Source: Branchiostoma floridae
Lineage: Eukaryota; Chordata; Leptocardii; Amphioxiformes; Branchiostomatidae
Reading direction: 5' to 3'
Assembly (NCBI RefSeq): GCF_000003815.2
Contig: NC_049987.1
Span: forward strand, 1,599,299 to 1,663,298
DNA: 64,000 nt
Each line of letters begins with the position of its first letter. Positions within the stretch are counted from its first letter, which is position 1. The position numbers and the translations under genes were made by a program. A model generated the notes under the pieces. It was given only the letters and a program-made list of their open reading frames with translations, searched no databases and was not told where the DNA came from. Shown piece by piece: positions 24,174-35,651 of this stretch.

Positions 24174-24731
24174 AATCACAAAGTTCTTCTTGCACAACCA
24201 TAAAATTTATTAAAAGCCAACGTTTTGATGACCATCTTCGTCAGGGCTATACTGTCTTGTTTATAGTGCACTGGAGGTAGGTGTTACAGTTTTTTTTCCT
24301 GTATATGAATGTACAAAACAATACTTTGCATTTAGAACCGCATGATTTGATCATTGTTACCTGACGATATCTGTTTTTACAACAATACGTTTGGGACTGC
24401 ATCAACCAGCTCCAGTGCACTGTGAACCTGTGACACATAGCTCCAGTGCAATGTGAACCTGTAACACCTAGCTCCAGTGCACTGTGAACCTGTAACACCT
24501 AGCTCCAGTGCACTGTGAACCTGTAACACCTAGCACCAGTGCACTGTGAACCTTTAACACCTAGCACCAGTGCACTGTGAACCTGTAACACCTAGCACCA
24601 GTGCACTGTGAACCTGTAACACCTAGCACCAGTGCACTGTAAACCAGTTTGTATATCCATGACGAAGATGACAAGTGGTCATCAAAACGTTGGCTCTTAA
24701 TCCATTGCTGTGCATGAAGAACTTTGTGATC
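24174..24731 (+). mobile_element. MITE with about 60-bp terminal inverted repeats in intron 2
   Basis: The left end reads atcacaaagttcttcttgca and the right end is its near-complement. The arms continue through gccaacgttttgatgacc and cttcgtca on both sides. The interior is mainly a 31-bp minisatellite. No coding sequence, so a non-autonomous element; superfamily not determined. It lies in intron 2 of the P450 pseudogene and has no counterpart in the intact gene. Confidence 0.82.
24405..24645 (+). repeat. 31-bp minisatellite inside the MITE
   Basis: About eight units of agcaccagtgcactgtgaa followed by cctgtaacacct, each about 31 bp, with early units reading agctcc and later ones agcacc. Amplification happened within the MITE, since both inverted ends flank the array. 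Confidence 0.9.
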
Positions 24732-24786
24732 AAATACATAGCAAGATGTTTACATGATAATGAATGTAATAGGCAGGTAATAAGAT

Positions 24787-24960
24787 ACGCAAATTACTCA
24801 AGCAACTGGATATGTTTTTTGAAACGGTAAGATGTTTCAGATAACATCCGTTATCTTTCGTGAATGCCACTGCACTGGAGGAACTGTCATTGACAAAAGA
24901 ATGTTATCTAAAACGTCTGACCGTTTCCAAGATCATATCCAGTTGCTTCAGTAATTGCTA
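24787..24960 (+). mobile_element. Short MITE (about 170 bp) with inverted ends
   Basis: Left arm attactcaagcaactggata...aaacggt, right arm its complement accgttt...tatccagttgcttcagtaat; arms of about 60 nt include ttcagataacat and atgttatctaaaac. Half of the same element is at 11428-11480. Located in intron 2 of the P450 pseudogene. Confidence 0.75.
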
Positions 24961-26734
24961 TTTGGCAAGTTGTTTACACTCTGAATCCACTACCTTTCAG
25001 CCCAAGCTCGTAGGAACGTTAAAGTACATTGATATCTAAAGAAAATCAACTATAGAACAATTTTTAGTATTCTGAATTAAAATTCGTCTGCAATTACTAG
25101 TATAAGAAGTAACGTCAGTCTAAGAAAGAACAACCCATTGCTTCTTTTATGTAATAAAAAATTGCAGTTTCAAATATAATGGATTAAAAAAAAATTGAAC
25201 CTTGCATGAATCAAAAAAGGGTACATTGCAAATGCAAATAAAGATATGGACATTTATATGCATCCCATTTCTGTTCACCTCAAGGTATAGCCAAAGAGCC
25301 TTATGGCGCCAAGTGGAAGGAACACCGTAAGTTCGCCATTATTAGTCTGCGTGACTTCGGAGTTGGGAAGAGAAGTATGGAGGGGAAGATTCTCGAAGAG
25401 ACACGTGCTCTTGGTAAGCCAGCAATTTTGCATCTCTCAGATGATGCAGAATGCAGTTTCCAACGTCATCTGTTCAATTGTGTTCGGCCGTCGTTATGAG
25501 TACGACGACAAGGTTTTCAAAAGCCTTCTCAAAGCGATTCAACGAGTTTTTGGAAGAAAAATGGTCGAGTTTTTGGCAGAACAGCTACCTCCTTTGAAGG
25601 TTCTCCCTGGCGTACGCAAAAACTACCAAGACCTTATGCAGAGTCAAGCTAAGCTCATGGACCACATCAAAGAAAGAATCAGGGAGCACGAGGAAACGTT
25701 CGACCCGAAGGACATCCGAGATTTTATTGACGCATATCTTCTGGAGTCTAAGAAACGACAGGCGGACGAAAACAACACATTTGATAAGCAAGAACTTGCC
25801 ACGGTAAGATATAACTAGAATTTATTAATTTCCAACTATGCAACTTCTCTTATATGATTTCAAACGTCCTAAATGGTATTTTCGAGGTAAACATGATTGT
25901 AACAATGTACGTGTTACAAAATGTTCTTTTGTTGTTGTTTTTTGTTGCATCTTACATGTTTAGGCATTACAAAGGCATATGTGCGGAGCCGGTAATAATA
26001 GAGAAACATGACTGTTTTTCTTCAATTTTATTGAAACATGACACCGATAGATGATTTTTTTCCAAGATCGTCTATCAACTGTTCCTGGCAGGAACTTACA
26101 CTACAGCTACCACCTTACGTTGGGCCCTGCTCTACATGATCCTCCATCCGGACATCCAGCTGCAGGAGAAAGTACAGCAGGAGATAGACAGCGTGCTGGG
26201 ACCCAACCAGGTGCCGGCAATGGCACATCGTAATCGGGTAAAAACCGAAGTGCCAATGATAAAGCGATGTCTGATAAAAATATATTTTCTTTAGATCGCA
26301 AGTTTTGGTGCATAATAAATAGTGTTAGAAAAGTGGTAGTTATCGCGGTGTAGACTTTTCTTAGGCCTTAGATTTTTAGATTAGATTTTAGCTTTAGACC
26401 TGCCTTCGAAGCTTACGTCACGTAACATACGGTAGGAAGTGTGACGCCAGCAATGGGTCAAAGGTGCTTTACAGTCAGTATCATCCCCGTCTCGGTTAAA
26501 GCATGTTTGATGCACTTTAATGTCAATAGCCTCTTTATTACTCCTAATGCTGTTCAGTGTCCAAATATATTATATGATAAAAATATATTATGAATTCAAT
26601 ATTAATCAAAATTTTACTAAATGTTTGTAAAATATAGATGCCTTACACGGAGGCGAGCCTAACGGAAGTGAGCCGACACGCTACTGTTGCGCCACATACC
26701 ATTCTGCACGCTACGAGCAACGATACAACATTCA

Positions 26735-26737
26735 GGG
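26735..26737 (+). other. 3-bp target site duplication (GGG), left
   Basis: GGG directly before the CAC terminus of the transposon, duplicated at 30425-30427. Removing the element and one GGG restores a 117-nt exon equal in length to exon 5 of the intact paralogue. Confidence 0.88.
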
Positions 26738-27699
26738 CACGGCACGAAAAACTGTATTTAAGCATGCTTAAATGATGCTTAACGTTGACGTATTTTCATT
26801 CTTTACGGATCTATAAACCTCTTATACGAGTACGTAAAGATTGGCGTTACGTAGTCTTTACGTGGGTGCTGATAGGTCCGTATTTTCCGGTTTTTTAAAT
26901 CGCCTTTAAGCAGCTTAAAACTGTTTTAAATTATTATCAAAACTCATTTAAATTGCATTTAAATGTTACGTTTAAAAAACGTTAAGCATCGTTACGGCTT
27001 ATTTACGTATGCGTAAAGATGATCATTAGGTGGCTTATAGGTGCGGATAGGTCCGTATTTTCCGGCTTTTTAAGTTGAATTTCAGCAGCTTAAAGATGTT
27101 TTAAATGATTATTAAAACTAATTTAAATTGCATTTAAATATTACGTATTTTAAAACTTTAAGCATCGTTACGGCTTATTTACGTGTGCGTAAAGATGATC
27201 ATTAGGTGCTTATAGATCCGTATTTTCCGCTTTTTTAAGTTGCCTTTCAGTACCTTAAATGTTTCGTAAATGATTATTAAAACGCCCTTAATATATGTTT
27301 AAAGTTCACGTTAATTTCAACTGAAGCCTTTATACGTGTCATATACGTGTGCATTAAGATGTTTATAAGATGTGTATTGTTGCCCTTTTAGCAGCTTAAA
27401 GTTCTCATAAACACTTACAAAAACATCATTGATACATATTTAAAGTTTCCTTTTATTTTCTCTGAAGCCTCTTTACGTCTCATATACGTGTGCATTAAGA
27501 GGATTTTACTGTGTCTATATCTGTCCTTTCAGCAGCTAAAAGTTGGCATAAATACGTCATAAAACACTCCAAAGACATGTTTAAAGTTACCTCTCTACGT
27601 CTCATATACGTGTGCATTAAGGTGATTCTAAGGTGTGGATAGGTGACATTTTACTTAGCAGAATAAAGTTAATCATAAGCACGTTTTAAAGCAAGAAAA

Positions 27700-28850
27700 C
27701 ACAATGGATGAAATTTTGAAATTTTATTGAACTATTATTAAAATATTACATGGAAAAGTAAAAAAAACTACAGCCTACTAGGTATGCATGGCCTTTTATT
27801 CTGATGTAGTCGGCAGTTGAAGCAATCACAATGGATGTGCAATTCCGTGCAGTATCCAAGTCCACAGTCCCATTTCCAGTGTCGGGCGAAGCGTCTCGGC
27901 GAAAGATAAAAAGAGTACACAGTTCCATCTGGCCACCACAGGAATAAGAATCCTACTAAGGTAGTGTCCGATATGACTCGTGTTGTTGGATAGTCCTGGA
28001 TTCTTTGAACGCGAAACATGTTCAGCTTGCAGCCTCAGCTTGTATTAATCCGGATGGTACAAGGGCCGTGATTTCCATTCTGTGTCGATTTCCAACAACA
28101 ACAGCTTGTACAGAATGATAGCCATCTCCTATCTTTGAGTCAAATTCCGTCACCGGGGGTCCTAGGCGGTAAAAGCAGTGTCGCGGCCACAACTTGCGGG
28201 CTAGAACAGGCCCAAACTTTCTTCAATACTTCTCTTCAAAAATGAACGCCTGGAAAATAACCGCTCCTTGTCGTACGTATGGCCCGTAAATTTGAACCCC
28301 CCACTCTTTTCTGCCATTGGATACATCCTATCACATGACACAGCTTGTGCCACAGACGGACCAAGGAAGTTCAACCTCCTTTGACGGACGGAGGCGTGCG
28401 CCCCATGGCGAGTACGAAATAACGCTGAATAAATTTACATCTTGCCTGCCCACGCATATCACAATAACCCAAACAAAAACGAGCAACACGAGAAGACACC
28501 GCCTGTGTGCACAAACTGTTCTTTCTCGACGCTTGCTTGTAGATAAAGAAATAAACATATTTCGTACATTTACCTGTAGTAAGAACTGCTTGCCGTTTTA
28601 TAGAGAAAACACAACTCACTACACAAAACGCTATATCTACTACATCCTTATTCTTCAAGCAGAGGTTGAGTCGCGGAGATATTTATAGCAGTAGTCGGGA
28701 TTTCTACCGTCTCTTAGCTCGAGGGTCAACTTGCCACAAAGAAAACAGGCGGCCTCATCCTGAGTTAGACCCTGGAATTTCAGAACATATATGCGGTATA
28801 AAATAAAAAGGAAAGGGTCTCCTCCTGTTCGCATAAACTGCGCTTCAAAC
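27700..28850. other. Unrecognised cargo segment of the CACTA-like element
   Basis: Base composition is less AT-rich than the element's ends. Minus-strand open stretches occur at 27768-28019 (Cys-rich end) and 28655-28852 (contains AACFLCGKL, which has a Cys-X2-Cys). They match no transposase known to me. It could be captured host sequence or decayed element coding sequence. Confidence 0.4.
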
Positions 28851-29880
28851 ATGCCGTATGTTCAGCAGAAAAGGGCAACGTTTCATAAAACCTTTGAGAT
28901 GGTATTAGCTAATAGATAAAAGCGGGGGTAGTGCCTCCAAGTTTGCTTAAGCTACGCGGATTTAAAGATTAAACATGTCGTATGTTCAACAGAAATACGC
29001 AACATTTCATATACGTCTTGGCAACATATAAGCTAAACGGGGGAGTTTCCCTAGTTTCCCTAAACTGCGGGATTCAAGAATTAAACATGTCGTATGTTCA
29101 ACAGAAATACGCAACATTTCATATACGTCTTGGCAACATATAAGCTAACGGGGGGAGGTCTCCCCTAGTTCGCTTAAACTGCGCGGATTCAAAGATTAAA
29201 CATGTCGTATGTTCAACAGAAATACGCAACATTTCATATACGTCTTGGCAACATATAAGCTAAACGGGGGAGATCTCCCCTAGTTCCCTTAAACTGCGTG
29301 GATTCAAAGATTAAACATGTCGTATGTTCAACAGAAATACGCAACATTTCATATACGTCTTGGCAACAAATATATTAACGGAGGAGGTCTCCCCTAGTTC
29401 GCTTAAACTGCGCGGATTCAAAGATTAAACATGTTGTATGTTTTACAGAAATACGCAACATTTCCTATACGTCTTGACAACATATAAGCTAAACGGGGGA
29501 GGTCTCCCCTAGTTCGCTTAAACTGCGCGGATTCAAAGATTAAACATGTCGTATGTTTTACAGAAATACGCAACATTTCATATACGTTTTGGCAATATAT
29601 AAGCTAAACGGGGGAGGTCTCCCCTAGTTCGCTTAAACTGCGCGGATTCAAAGATTAAACATGTCGTATGTTCAAATGAAATACGCAACATTTCATATAC
29701 GTCTTGGCAACAAATATATTAACGGGGGAGGTCTTCCCTTCTCTGCGTAAACGACGGTTCGAAATAAATTAAATATATGGCATCCTTCGGTCAATATTGA
29801 CCATGGTATACGCAACATTTCATATAACGTAAAATAGCGCATATAAGCTAACCGTGAGAGGTTCTCCCCTGTTCGAATTA
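28850..29880 (+). repeat. 115-bp tandem array inside the CACTA-like element
   Basis: About eight to nine units. Each contains aaacatgtcgtatgttcaac, agaaatacgcaacatttcat, atacgtcttggcaacata, a cgggggaggtctcccc dyad and ttaaactgcgcggattcaaa. Central units are nearly identical and the outer ones are degenerate, the usual picture of unequal-exchange amplification. Confidence 0.9.
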
Positions 29881-30424
29881 AACCTTGCGCACAGAAAGTT
29901 TGAATACGTCAAATGCTTTCGGAATAGCTAAATTAAAAAAAAACACAGAAGATTATTGTATTTGACTTTGTATTGTATTGTATTTGTATTTGCTGAGGTA
30001 TAAACATAACATTTTGTACCAGAAAGCGCAATAATTTTCAGTTTTGACTGTAAATCTTGCCACTGTTATAAAACAGATGACGCAATGTTTTATCTAACAC
30101 CAGACAAAGGCTTATCATATTTGACTTAGCCGGTTAACATGTATTTTGTAACAGATCTAGAGAAACAGTATTTGTCCGTTTTGACAGAAAATATTTTTGA
30201 GACATTTAAGTTGTCTTTTCGGCATACTAAAATACATGTAAAATTCACGTAAAGAAACACAACAGATTAAGTTAGATTTACAAACGCTGAAATCTTACGT
30301 AAATGCCAAATGTATGTTTCCGATGCCTTTAATAGATCTTAAAATCTGCTGAAATATTTCTCCGCCTTTAAGGGCTTTATACGTATCTCTGAAACTTTGC
30401 TTAAAAAGTTGTTTTCGTGCTGTG

Positions 30425-30427
30425 GGG
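30425..30427 (+). other. 3-bp target site duplication (GGG), right
   Basis: Right copy of the GGG duplication; coding sequence of exon 5 resumes at 30428 with GG TAT GAC ATC CCA AAG and a gtaggt donor. Confidence 0.88.
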
Positions 30428-30948
30428 GGTATGACATCCCAAAGGTAGGTTAGGAATGTTGTGTAGTATGTTTATATAACGTATATTGCAGTCTTAAAGT
30501 TAAATGACTGTTTTAAGGAAGCCACCTATGCTAGCCGACATTATATCTTAGACTTGGCTTTCAATACCATATACTACAACAGTCAACATACATGATTATT
30601 TCGTAATTTTCCTATCAGTTAGATTTTAGCCTTAACAAAAAGTTGTATCATATATTTATTAGTTTTGTACATATATAAAAATGACCTAATGCCTTCATGA
30701 ATACTGACAAAATTGAAACATATTTGAATACATGAGAATTTTGCGAGAACATGATGTCTGTTTTTCTAAATAAGGGCACAGTGGTGGAAGTTATTCTATG
30801 GTCAGTGCACCATGACCCAAACCTGTGGCCAGAGCCGGACAAGTTTGACCCTAACCGCTTCATTAATGACGCCGGGAAATATGTGAAGAGAGAGGGAGTT
30901 ATTCCGTTCTCCCTTGGTAAGTCTAAAAATGCAACATACTTATTACCT

Positions 30949-31048
30949 NNNNNNNNNNNNNNNNNNNNNNNNNNNNNNNNNNNNNNNNNNNNNNNNNNNN
31001 NNNNNNNNNNNNNNNNNNNNNNNNNNNNNNNNNNNNNNNNNNNNNNNN
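30949..31048. other. Assembly gap (100 N)
   Basis: A run of exactly 100 N in intron 6 of the P450 pseudogene, followed by a T-homopolymer that is part of the acceptor polypyrimidine tract. A round 100 suggests a gap of unknown size. Confidence 0.95.
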
Positions 31049-31311
31049 TTTTTTTTTTTCAGGCCGTCGTGTTTGTCTAGGTGAACAGCTGGCCAGGATG
31101 GAGCTCTTCCTCATCTTCACATCTCTGCTGCAATGCTTCACCTTCAAGCTGCCAGAGGGCGCCCCTAAGCCTTCGGAAAATGGAATACCTGGTCCGCTAC
31201 ATCAACCTGTGCCATTTATGCTGATTGCTGAACCAAGAGAGTGAAATGAAATCTAGGAGTTATAGCTACACGAGTTTAACACGCTATATGCAAGTCAGTA
31301 AGGTTGGATAT

Positions 31312-31317
31312 AATAAA
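31312..31317 (+). terminator. Polyadenylation signal AATAAA of the P450 pseudogene
   Basis: AATAAA 68 nt after the stop codon at 31242-31244, a normal distance for a 3' end signal. Confidence 0.6.
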
Positions 31318-32003
31318 CCTATATCAGTGGAACACGATATGATATGTACATTTGATAATGAGCAAAGAACATTCGTGGGTAAACCAATCTATTTGATATA
31401 TTGAGTGGCTAAGTTTCATACCATGATAACTATTGTAAATCAGAAATACATTCAAAACTATGGGTGTATAATCTTTTAGAATTAGTTATTTCAGGCACTT
31501 CTTTAAGATCTACTTGCTAACGTTAACCAGGTTTTCAAAAATTCCATATTATTTTATGCAGCTTCAAAGTATGAGGCGCACAAATCTAAAACTCTACAAT
31601 ACTACTATCCACCTTCTAGATAAACATAAGTAACTATTGGATTATTTCACAGAATAATGCTAGCTAAAGTAATCATTTCTAATCCATAGAGTTAGTAGTA
31701 ATATTAACTATAACTTAGTGATCAATGGCACGTAAAATTGCGACCAATGGGGTTATTGATAATTATGTAAAATCTTAGTACTTGTAAGTATTTAGCTAAT
31801 TGTTAGGTATTATGGTGATAATGGCTATTTTAGTACTGCATGTATTAGTCTTACCTTAAGTAAGATAATATTTCAACATCTAAAACGGCTTGTGTGTTGG
31901 CTATGTGATTTTTTTCCAGTTCCCTTCCAGTGGAGTGCGTCTAGCTGAAAACTTAACTTTATTCAGACCGGGCTTTTTTGGTCATCCCTGGACCGGGGGT
32001 GGC

Positions 32004-32690
32004 TTTTGAGGCCCTCCACTTCTAAGTCCTATAACTCTAACACGACATGATGTAGGGCCACTAGATTTTTAAGAAATAATGTCGACATAAAATCTGACAA
32101 GTGTTTGACGTTTGATGTTACAATGACGTAAGATGACGTAATTATGACATCATCAATTTGATTATATTGGCCGGACCCATGAAAAAAGGGTATTCTCAGA
32201 AAACTTCAATTTATGCTACAAAAATGTAACAACAAGTGCAGATAACAGAATAATAATGTTTATTAACACGTGTGTTGCCGATAGCAACATCAATGACGTC
32301 AAAACGACGTCATAAAATGACGTCATTCACATCTAAGATACGAGTTGGGCTCCTTCATGTTATATATACAAAGGGCATTTAAAATAGATTAAAGTTATTC
32401 ATTTAGGCGGTTTGTGATTAAAAAAATACCAGGTAGTTACGAATTTTAAGGGATAATTAGCTTGTTATTCTTGATCTGGCCATACGGTCCGCCATCTTTG
32501 ATTTTGGACTGATGACGTTATCAAATTAGCATAATTTATGCATATATAATTATGAAAGATATGCTAGATAATATAAGATTTTATTTATGTAACTAAATAG
32601 CAGTGATAAGGCAAATAAATATGAAAAATACATTGTTAGAACCAAAAATAATGATTTTTTGCATAACTGCTTGTCAACAAACGGTTATAA
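32004..32690 (+). repeat. CRE-rich interspersed repeat, copy 1
   Basis: Starts at ttttgaggccctccacttct and shares order and sequence with 58873-59610. It is full of TGACGT half-sites and full TGACGTCA palindromes (around 32290-32335). Its end is truncated or diverged after tcaacaaacggtt. The core containing cgccatctt.gattttg and gacgt.atcaaattagcat is also in the piggyBac-like MITE at 19743-20690, so all three are probably one MITE family. Confidence 0.78.
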
Positions 32691-33392
32691 GCAGGGCGGT
32701 CAGAAACTAAGGGTGACGGTTGAGAAAACAGGGTAAATCCAGACAGGCGGTTTCGCTGTTGGCCTACAATAAATGGTAGGTGTTTAATATTTTTTGTCAA
32801 ATATAATTGTTATCATTATGATAACCATGAGATGTGAAATGTATGCAAATGAGGTGATAATATAACTATCAATTTCGAAATTACAAAAGGGTTTTACACT
32901 TTTGTCTATACATACAACATCATGCTATTCATACAACTAGAGAGGAATGTACAAAATGTTAATTATGCAAATTTTGACGGTCATCTGCATAATCTATGCA
33001 GGCATCAAAATATTTTTTAAAATTTTAAACGGACGGCAAACTACGTGCACTGTTTCTGTTTGGACCAATTCAATACACACGTCAGTCCTTGCAAATAAAA
33101 ATATGGTAAACAACCCTGAGATAGAATAGTCCAGTCGTCAGAAGCTGCAGCATGCTGTGGATAGTCGATCAGGGGTACGTCTCAGTGCTGTTTCTTCGTG
33201 TTTCTCAGTTGCAAGGCCTTGCCCATGTTAATGCGGTCAAGGACTTCAAAAAAGGGATGGACGTAATATGTTAATTGATATTATTGCAAGAAAAGGAATA
33301 ACAGACCACAGCCGGGGTTGCAATGAGGGTGCGTGTGGTTCAGGTGGGGCTAGTTTACTTCTTTCAGTTGGAGCTAGTTTATTCCTTATTGC

Positions 33393-33755
33393 TGGGGGTC
33401 TATTTAGGTGGGGTTAGTCCATTTCTTCCTGCAGGAGGGACTGTTAAGGTGGAGACAGTCCATTTCATGCCGCAGGAGGGACTACTCAGGTGGGGACAGT
33501 CCATTTCTTTCTGCAGGAGGGACTGTTTAGGTGGGGACAGTCCAATTCTTCCTGCAGGAGGGACTGTTTAGGTGCAGACAGTCCATTTCATGCTGCAGGA
33601 GGGACTACTCAGGTGGGGACAGGCCATTTCTTCCTGCAGGAGGGACTGTTTAGGAGGGACAGTCCATTTCTTCCTGCAGGAGGGAATGTGTAGGTGGGGA
33701 CAGTCCATTTCTTCCTGCAGGAGGGAATGTTTAGGTTGGGACAGGCCATTTCTAA
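33393..33755 (+). repeat. 41-bp minisatellite
   Basis: About nine units of ggtggggacagtccatttct tcctgcaggagggactgttta, 41 bp each with a CTGCAG in every unit; two units share a variant (catgc.gcaggagggactact) spaced four units apart, hinting at a higher-order repeat. It lies between the convergent P450 genes. Frames within it are not genes. Confidence 0.9.
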
Positions 33756-34789
33756 CTGCTTCACCTCCTTGCCGCACCCATCTAATTGCAAGGGCTGTAT
33801 ATGTTCACACCTGCCTTTGACATCACCTAGCTACAGCTTCACCTGACATTACTTAGTATACGCTAATAAGCAAACCTGCGTGTAGGTGTGTTCACGTACT
33901 TATCTCAAGTTTTTTGTGCAGTTCTACTCGGTTAAGGAAGACAAAAAGGGTATAATATATATATAACATTTCTGTATCTTTAGATGTTTTATTTGGGGTT
34001 ACTATGTAAGCAGTATTAGTAAATATGTAATTTTTATTACTACTACATTTGTATCACATTCTGTCACACATAGTAGTTCCTGTACTGTCTCAATTTCAAG
34101 AGAGCGGTCACTAATTCTAAATTTGCTGGTTGCCAAGCATAGATCTACTTCTAAGTATTTTTTTCATCGTATGTGCCGTTTAAAAACACCAGCTTACCAG
34201 TATCAATGCTCAAGATAGCTCAATGACATGAGGTTTCAATATGCTTTTAAAATATTCTACATCTTATCATTGTACACTGAAATCTGTTATTACTAAGTGA
34301 GTAACATGTAAAAACAACCCTTGCAATGTAATATTTCCTTAACTTGTAGTAACAAAGTTATTCTACGACTTTTTGTAATTTTTTGCGACAAAAGGGCATG
34401 GATCTTTTAATATCGTTCTAAATTTAATGGAATTATGTATTAAATACACTGAAGTAAAATAAAATCAACTAAAGAATCTAAAAAGCTCTACCCTATTAAT
34501 GAATGGTAACTAGCATTGATTAAGAATACCTCTATTTTCCGAATATTTTTAAAAGCTTTCATCATATTACATGCAAAATGATGTGTCATATGCAAATACT
34601 TACTTAATATCAACTATTATCACTAAAGGGATCATACCTAACTTGATATATAACAGCTGCTACTTTATATTCTACATATAGTTCTTTTAAACGCACTGCA
34701 TTACTGCATGTTTCAGAAAAATAGAATACTGTATACATCCGCAAATTATTACATCAGTTGATATAGTTATGTTGCTCATATCTTTAAGT

Positions 34790-35000
34790 TCTGTAAGACA
34801 TAACCAGGGTAATACATCCAACGTTTCGATGTCTGTCAGACACCAATCAGGGTTAAAATTACTGGATCTGCCTTACGTTTGGGATGGCATCTACATCTAC
34901 AGCGCCACCTACCTCGGCTATAAGTAGCATCGAGAAGGAAATCCAGTCATTATAACCCTGATGATGGTGTCTAACAGACATTGACGAAGTATTATTTGAC
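34790..35000 (+). mobile_element. Small MITE with imperfect inverted ends
   Basis: The left arm, aacgtttcgatgtctgtcag followed by acaccaatcagggtt, is complementary to the right arm, aaccctgatgatggtgtcta followed by acagacattgacgaagt. The interior is only about 90 bp. Non-coding. Confidence 0.65.
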
Positions 35001-35447
35001 TTTTTAGAACTTTTTATGGTAAGTATTACAAAATGTTTACTTGATTTACAAAAATTCAAGTAAATCTAATTTATAATAGCAATATTATAATACCAAAAAG
35101 CACGTCTATCTTTAAAACTAACTGTATTTGTTTCAAACTTTAGAACTAGCATGGTTATAAATAAATATGCATTGTTACAACGTCTACCTTACATATAATC
35201 GCGAAATCTAAACATGCAGTAATGAAATTAGGAATGTATTTAGCAGTATTAACTCAATGTAGTAGAGTTTTGCTTATTATGGCCCTTATATCTTATAACA
35301 ATGTCGTAAGTGCGGAAGAAAATATCTAGAACTGCACCTGTAATGATACTTCTAAGCACTTTATCATGACCAGATATCTCCACACGACGAACCACAGACT
35401 GTTGAAATAACTAATGTATCGAAACAAAGGTGTCTAAAAGTTTATAC

Positions 35448-35453
35448 TTTATT
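35448..35453 (-). terminator. Candidate polyadenylation signal of the intact P450
   Basis: AATAAA on the minus strand about 200 nt beyond the stop codon of the minus-strand P450. It is the first exact hexamer that I see after the stop. Confidence 0.45.
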
Positions 35454-35651
35454 CTTCTATATAAAAACTGACGCTTTGATAATAATAAATGCCACATAAT
35501 TCACAAGATTATAATATCATCAACTTTCTTCTCGACGTATTTGTGTGACGAGGTTTTTACTTTATACGCATCCATCTACCACTACACTGACTAATAAAAG
35601 GTTTTGATATCCAACCTACATGCGCATGTTACTAGCAAAATTCCATGTATT

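Larger units (their letters stand above)
26738..30424 (+). mobile_element. Non-autonomous CACTA-like (EnSpm/CMC) DNA transposon
   Basis: The left end is CACGGCACGAAAAAC and the right end, read inward, is CACAGCACGAAAACAAC; both continue into TTTAAGC. The target duplication is GGG. CAC(T/N)G termini and 3-bp duplications fit the CACTA superfamily. About 900 bp at the left and 500 bp at the right are dense in TTTAAG/CTTAAA and GTAAA/TTTAC motifs, as expected of subterminal transposase-binding arrays. The middle (27700-28850) has a few short frames with no recognised domain, and 28850-29880 is a 115-bp tandem array. No transposase is present, so it must have been mobilised in trans. Confidence 0.88.
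22015..31244 (+). pseudogene. CYP2-like cytochrome P450 pseudogene
   Basis: Seven exons parallel the intact minus-strand paralogue: 22015-22179, 23923-24109, 25285-25803, 26067-26237, 26638-26737 joined to 30428-30444 (split), 30775-30916, 31063-31244. Signatures present include the N-terminal anchor and [21 protein letters not shown] (K-helix) and [11 protein letters not shown] (heme Cys). Disabling changes are: TGA at 22066-22068 in exon 1 (TTA in the paralogue); a net 20-nt deletion near 25414 in exon 3 that shifts the frame (519 versus 539 nt); a 3.7 kb transposon in exon 5; I-helix AGTYTT instead of AGTDTT; and a 6-nt insertion giving IQLQEK. Splice sites remain canonical. The 100-N gap lies in intron 6. 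The functional protein would be an ER-anchored monooxygenase; this copy cannot encode one. Confidence 0.95.

Noticed and set aside
24405-24645. CRISPR-like 31-bp repeats
   Set aside because: Perfectly contiguous units without spacers, enclosed by MITE ends.
25416-25443. A 28-nt gtaag...ctcag stretch in exon 3 of the plus-strand P450 that looks like a tiny intron
   Set aside because: Too short to be spliced, and the intact paralogue has continuous coding sequence 20 nt longer here. A deletion explains it.
25303-25818. A 171-residue open frame covering exon 3 of the P450 pseudogene
   Set aside because: Its first 40 or so residues are in the wrong frame for the P450; it exists only because of the 20-nt deletion.
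28850-29880. CRISPR-like array
   Set aside because: Units are contiguous with no unique spacers, in eukaryotic DNA, inside a transposon; it is a minisatellite.
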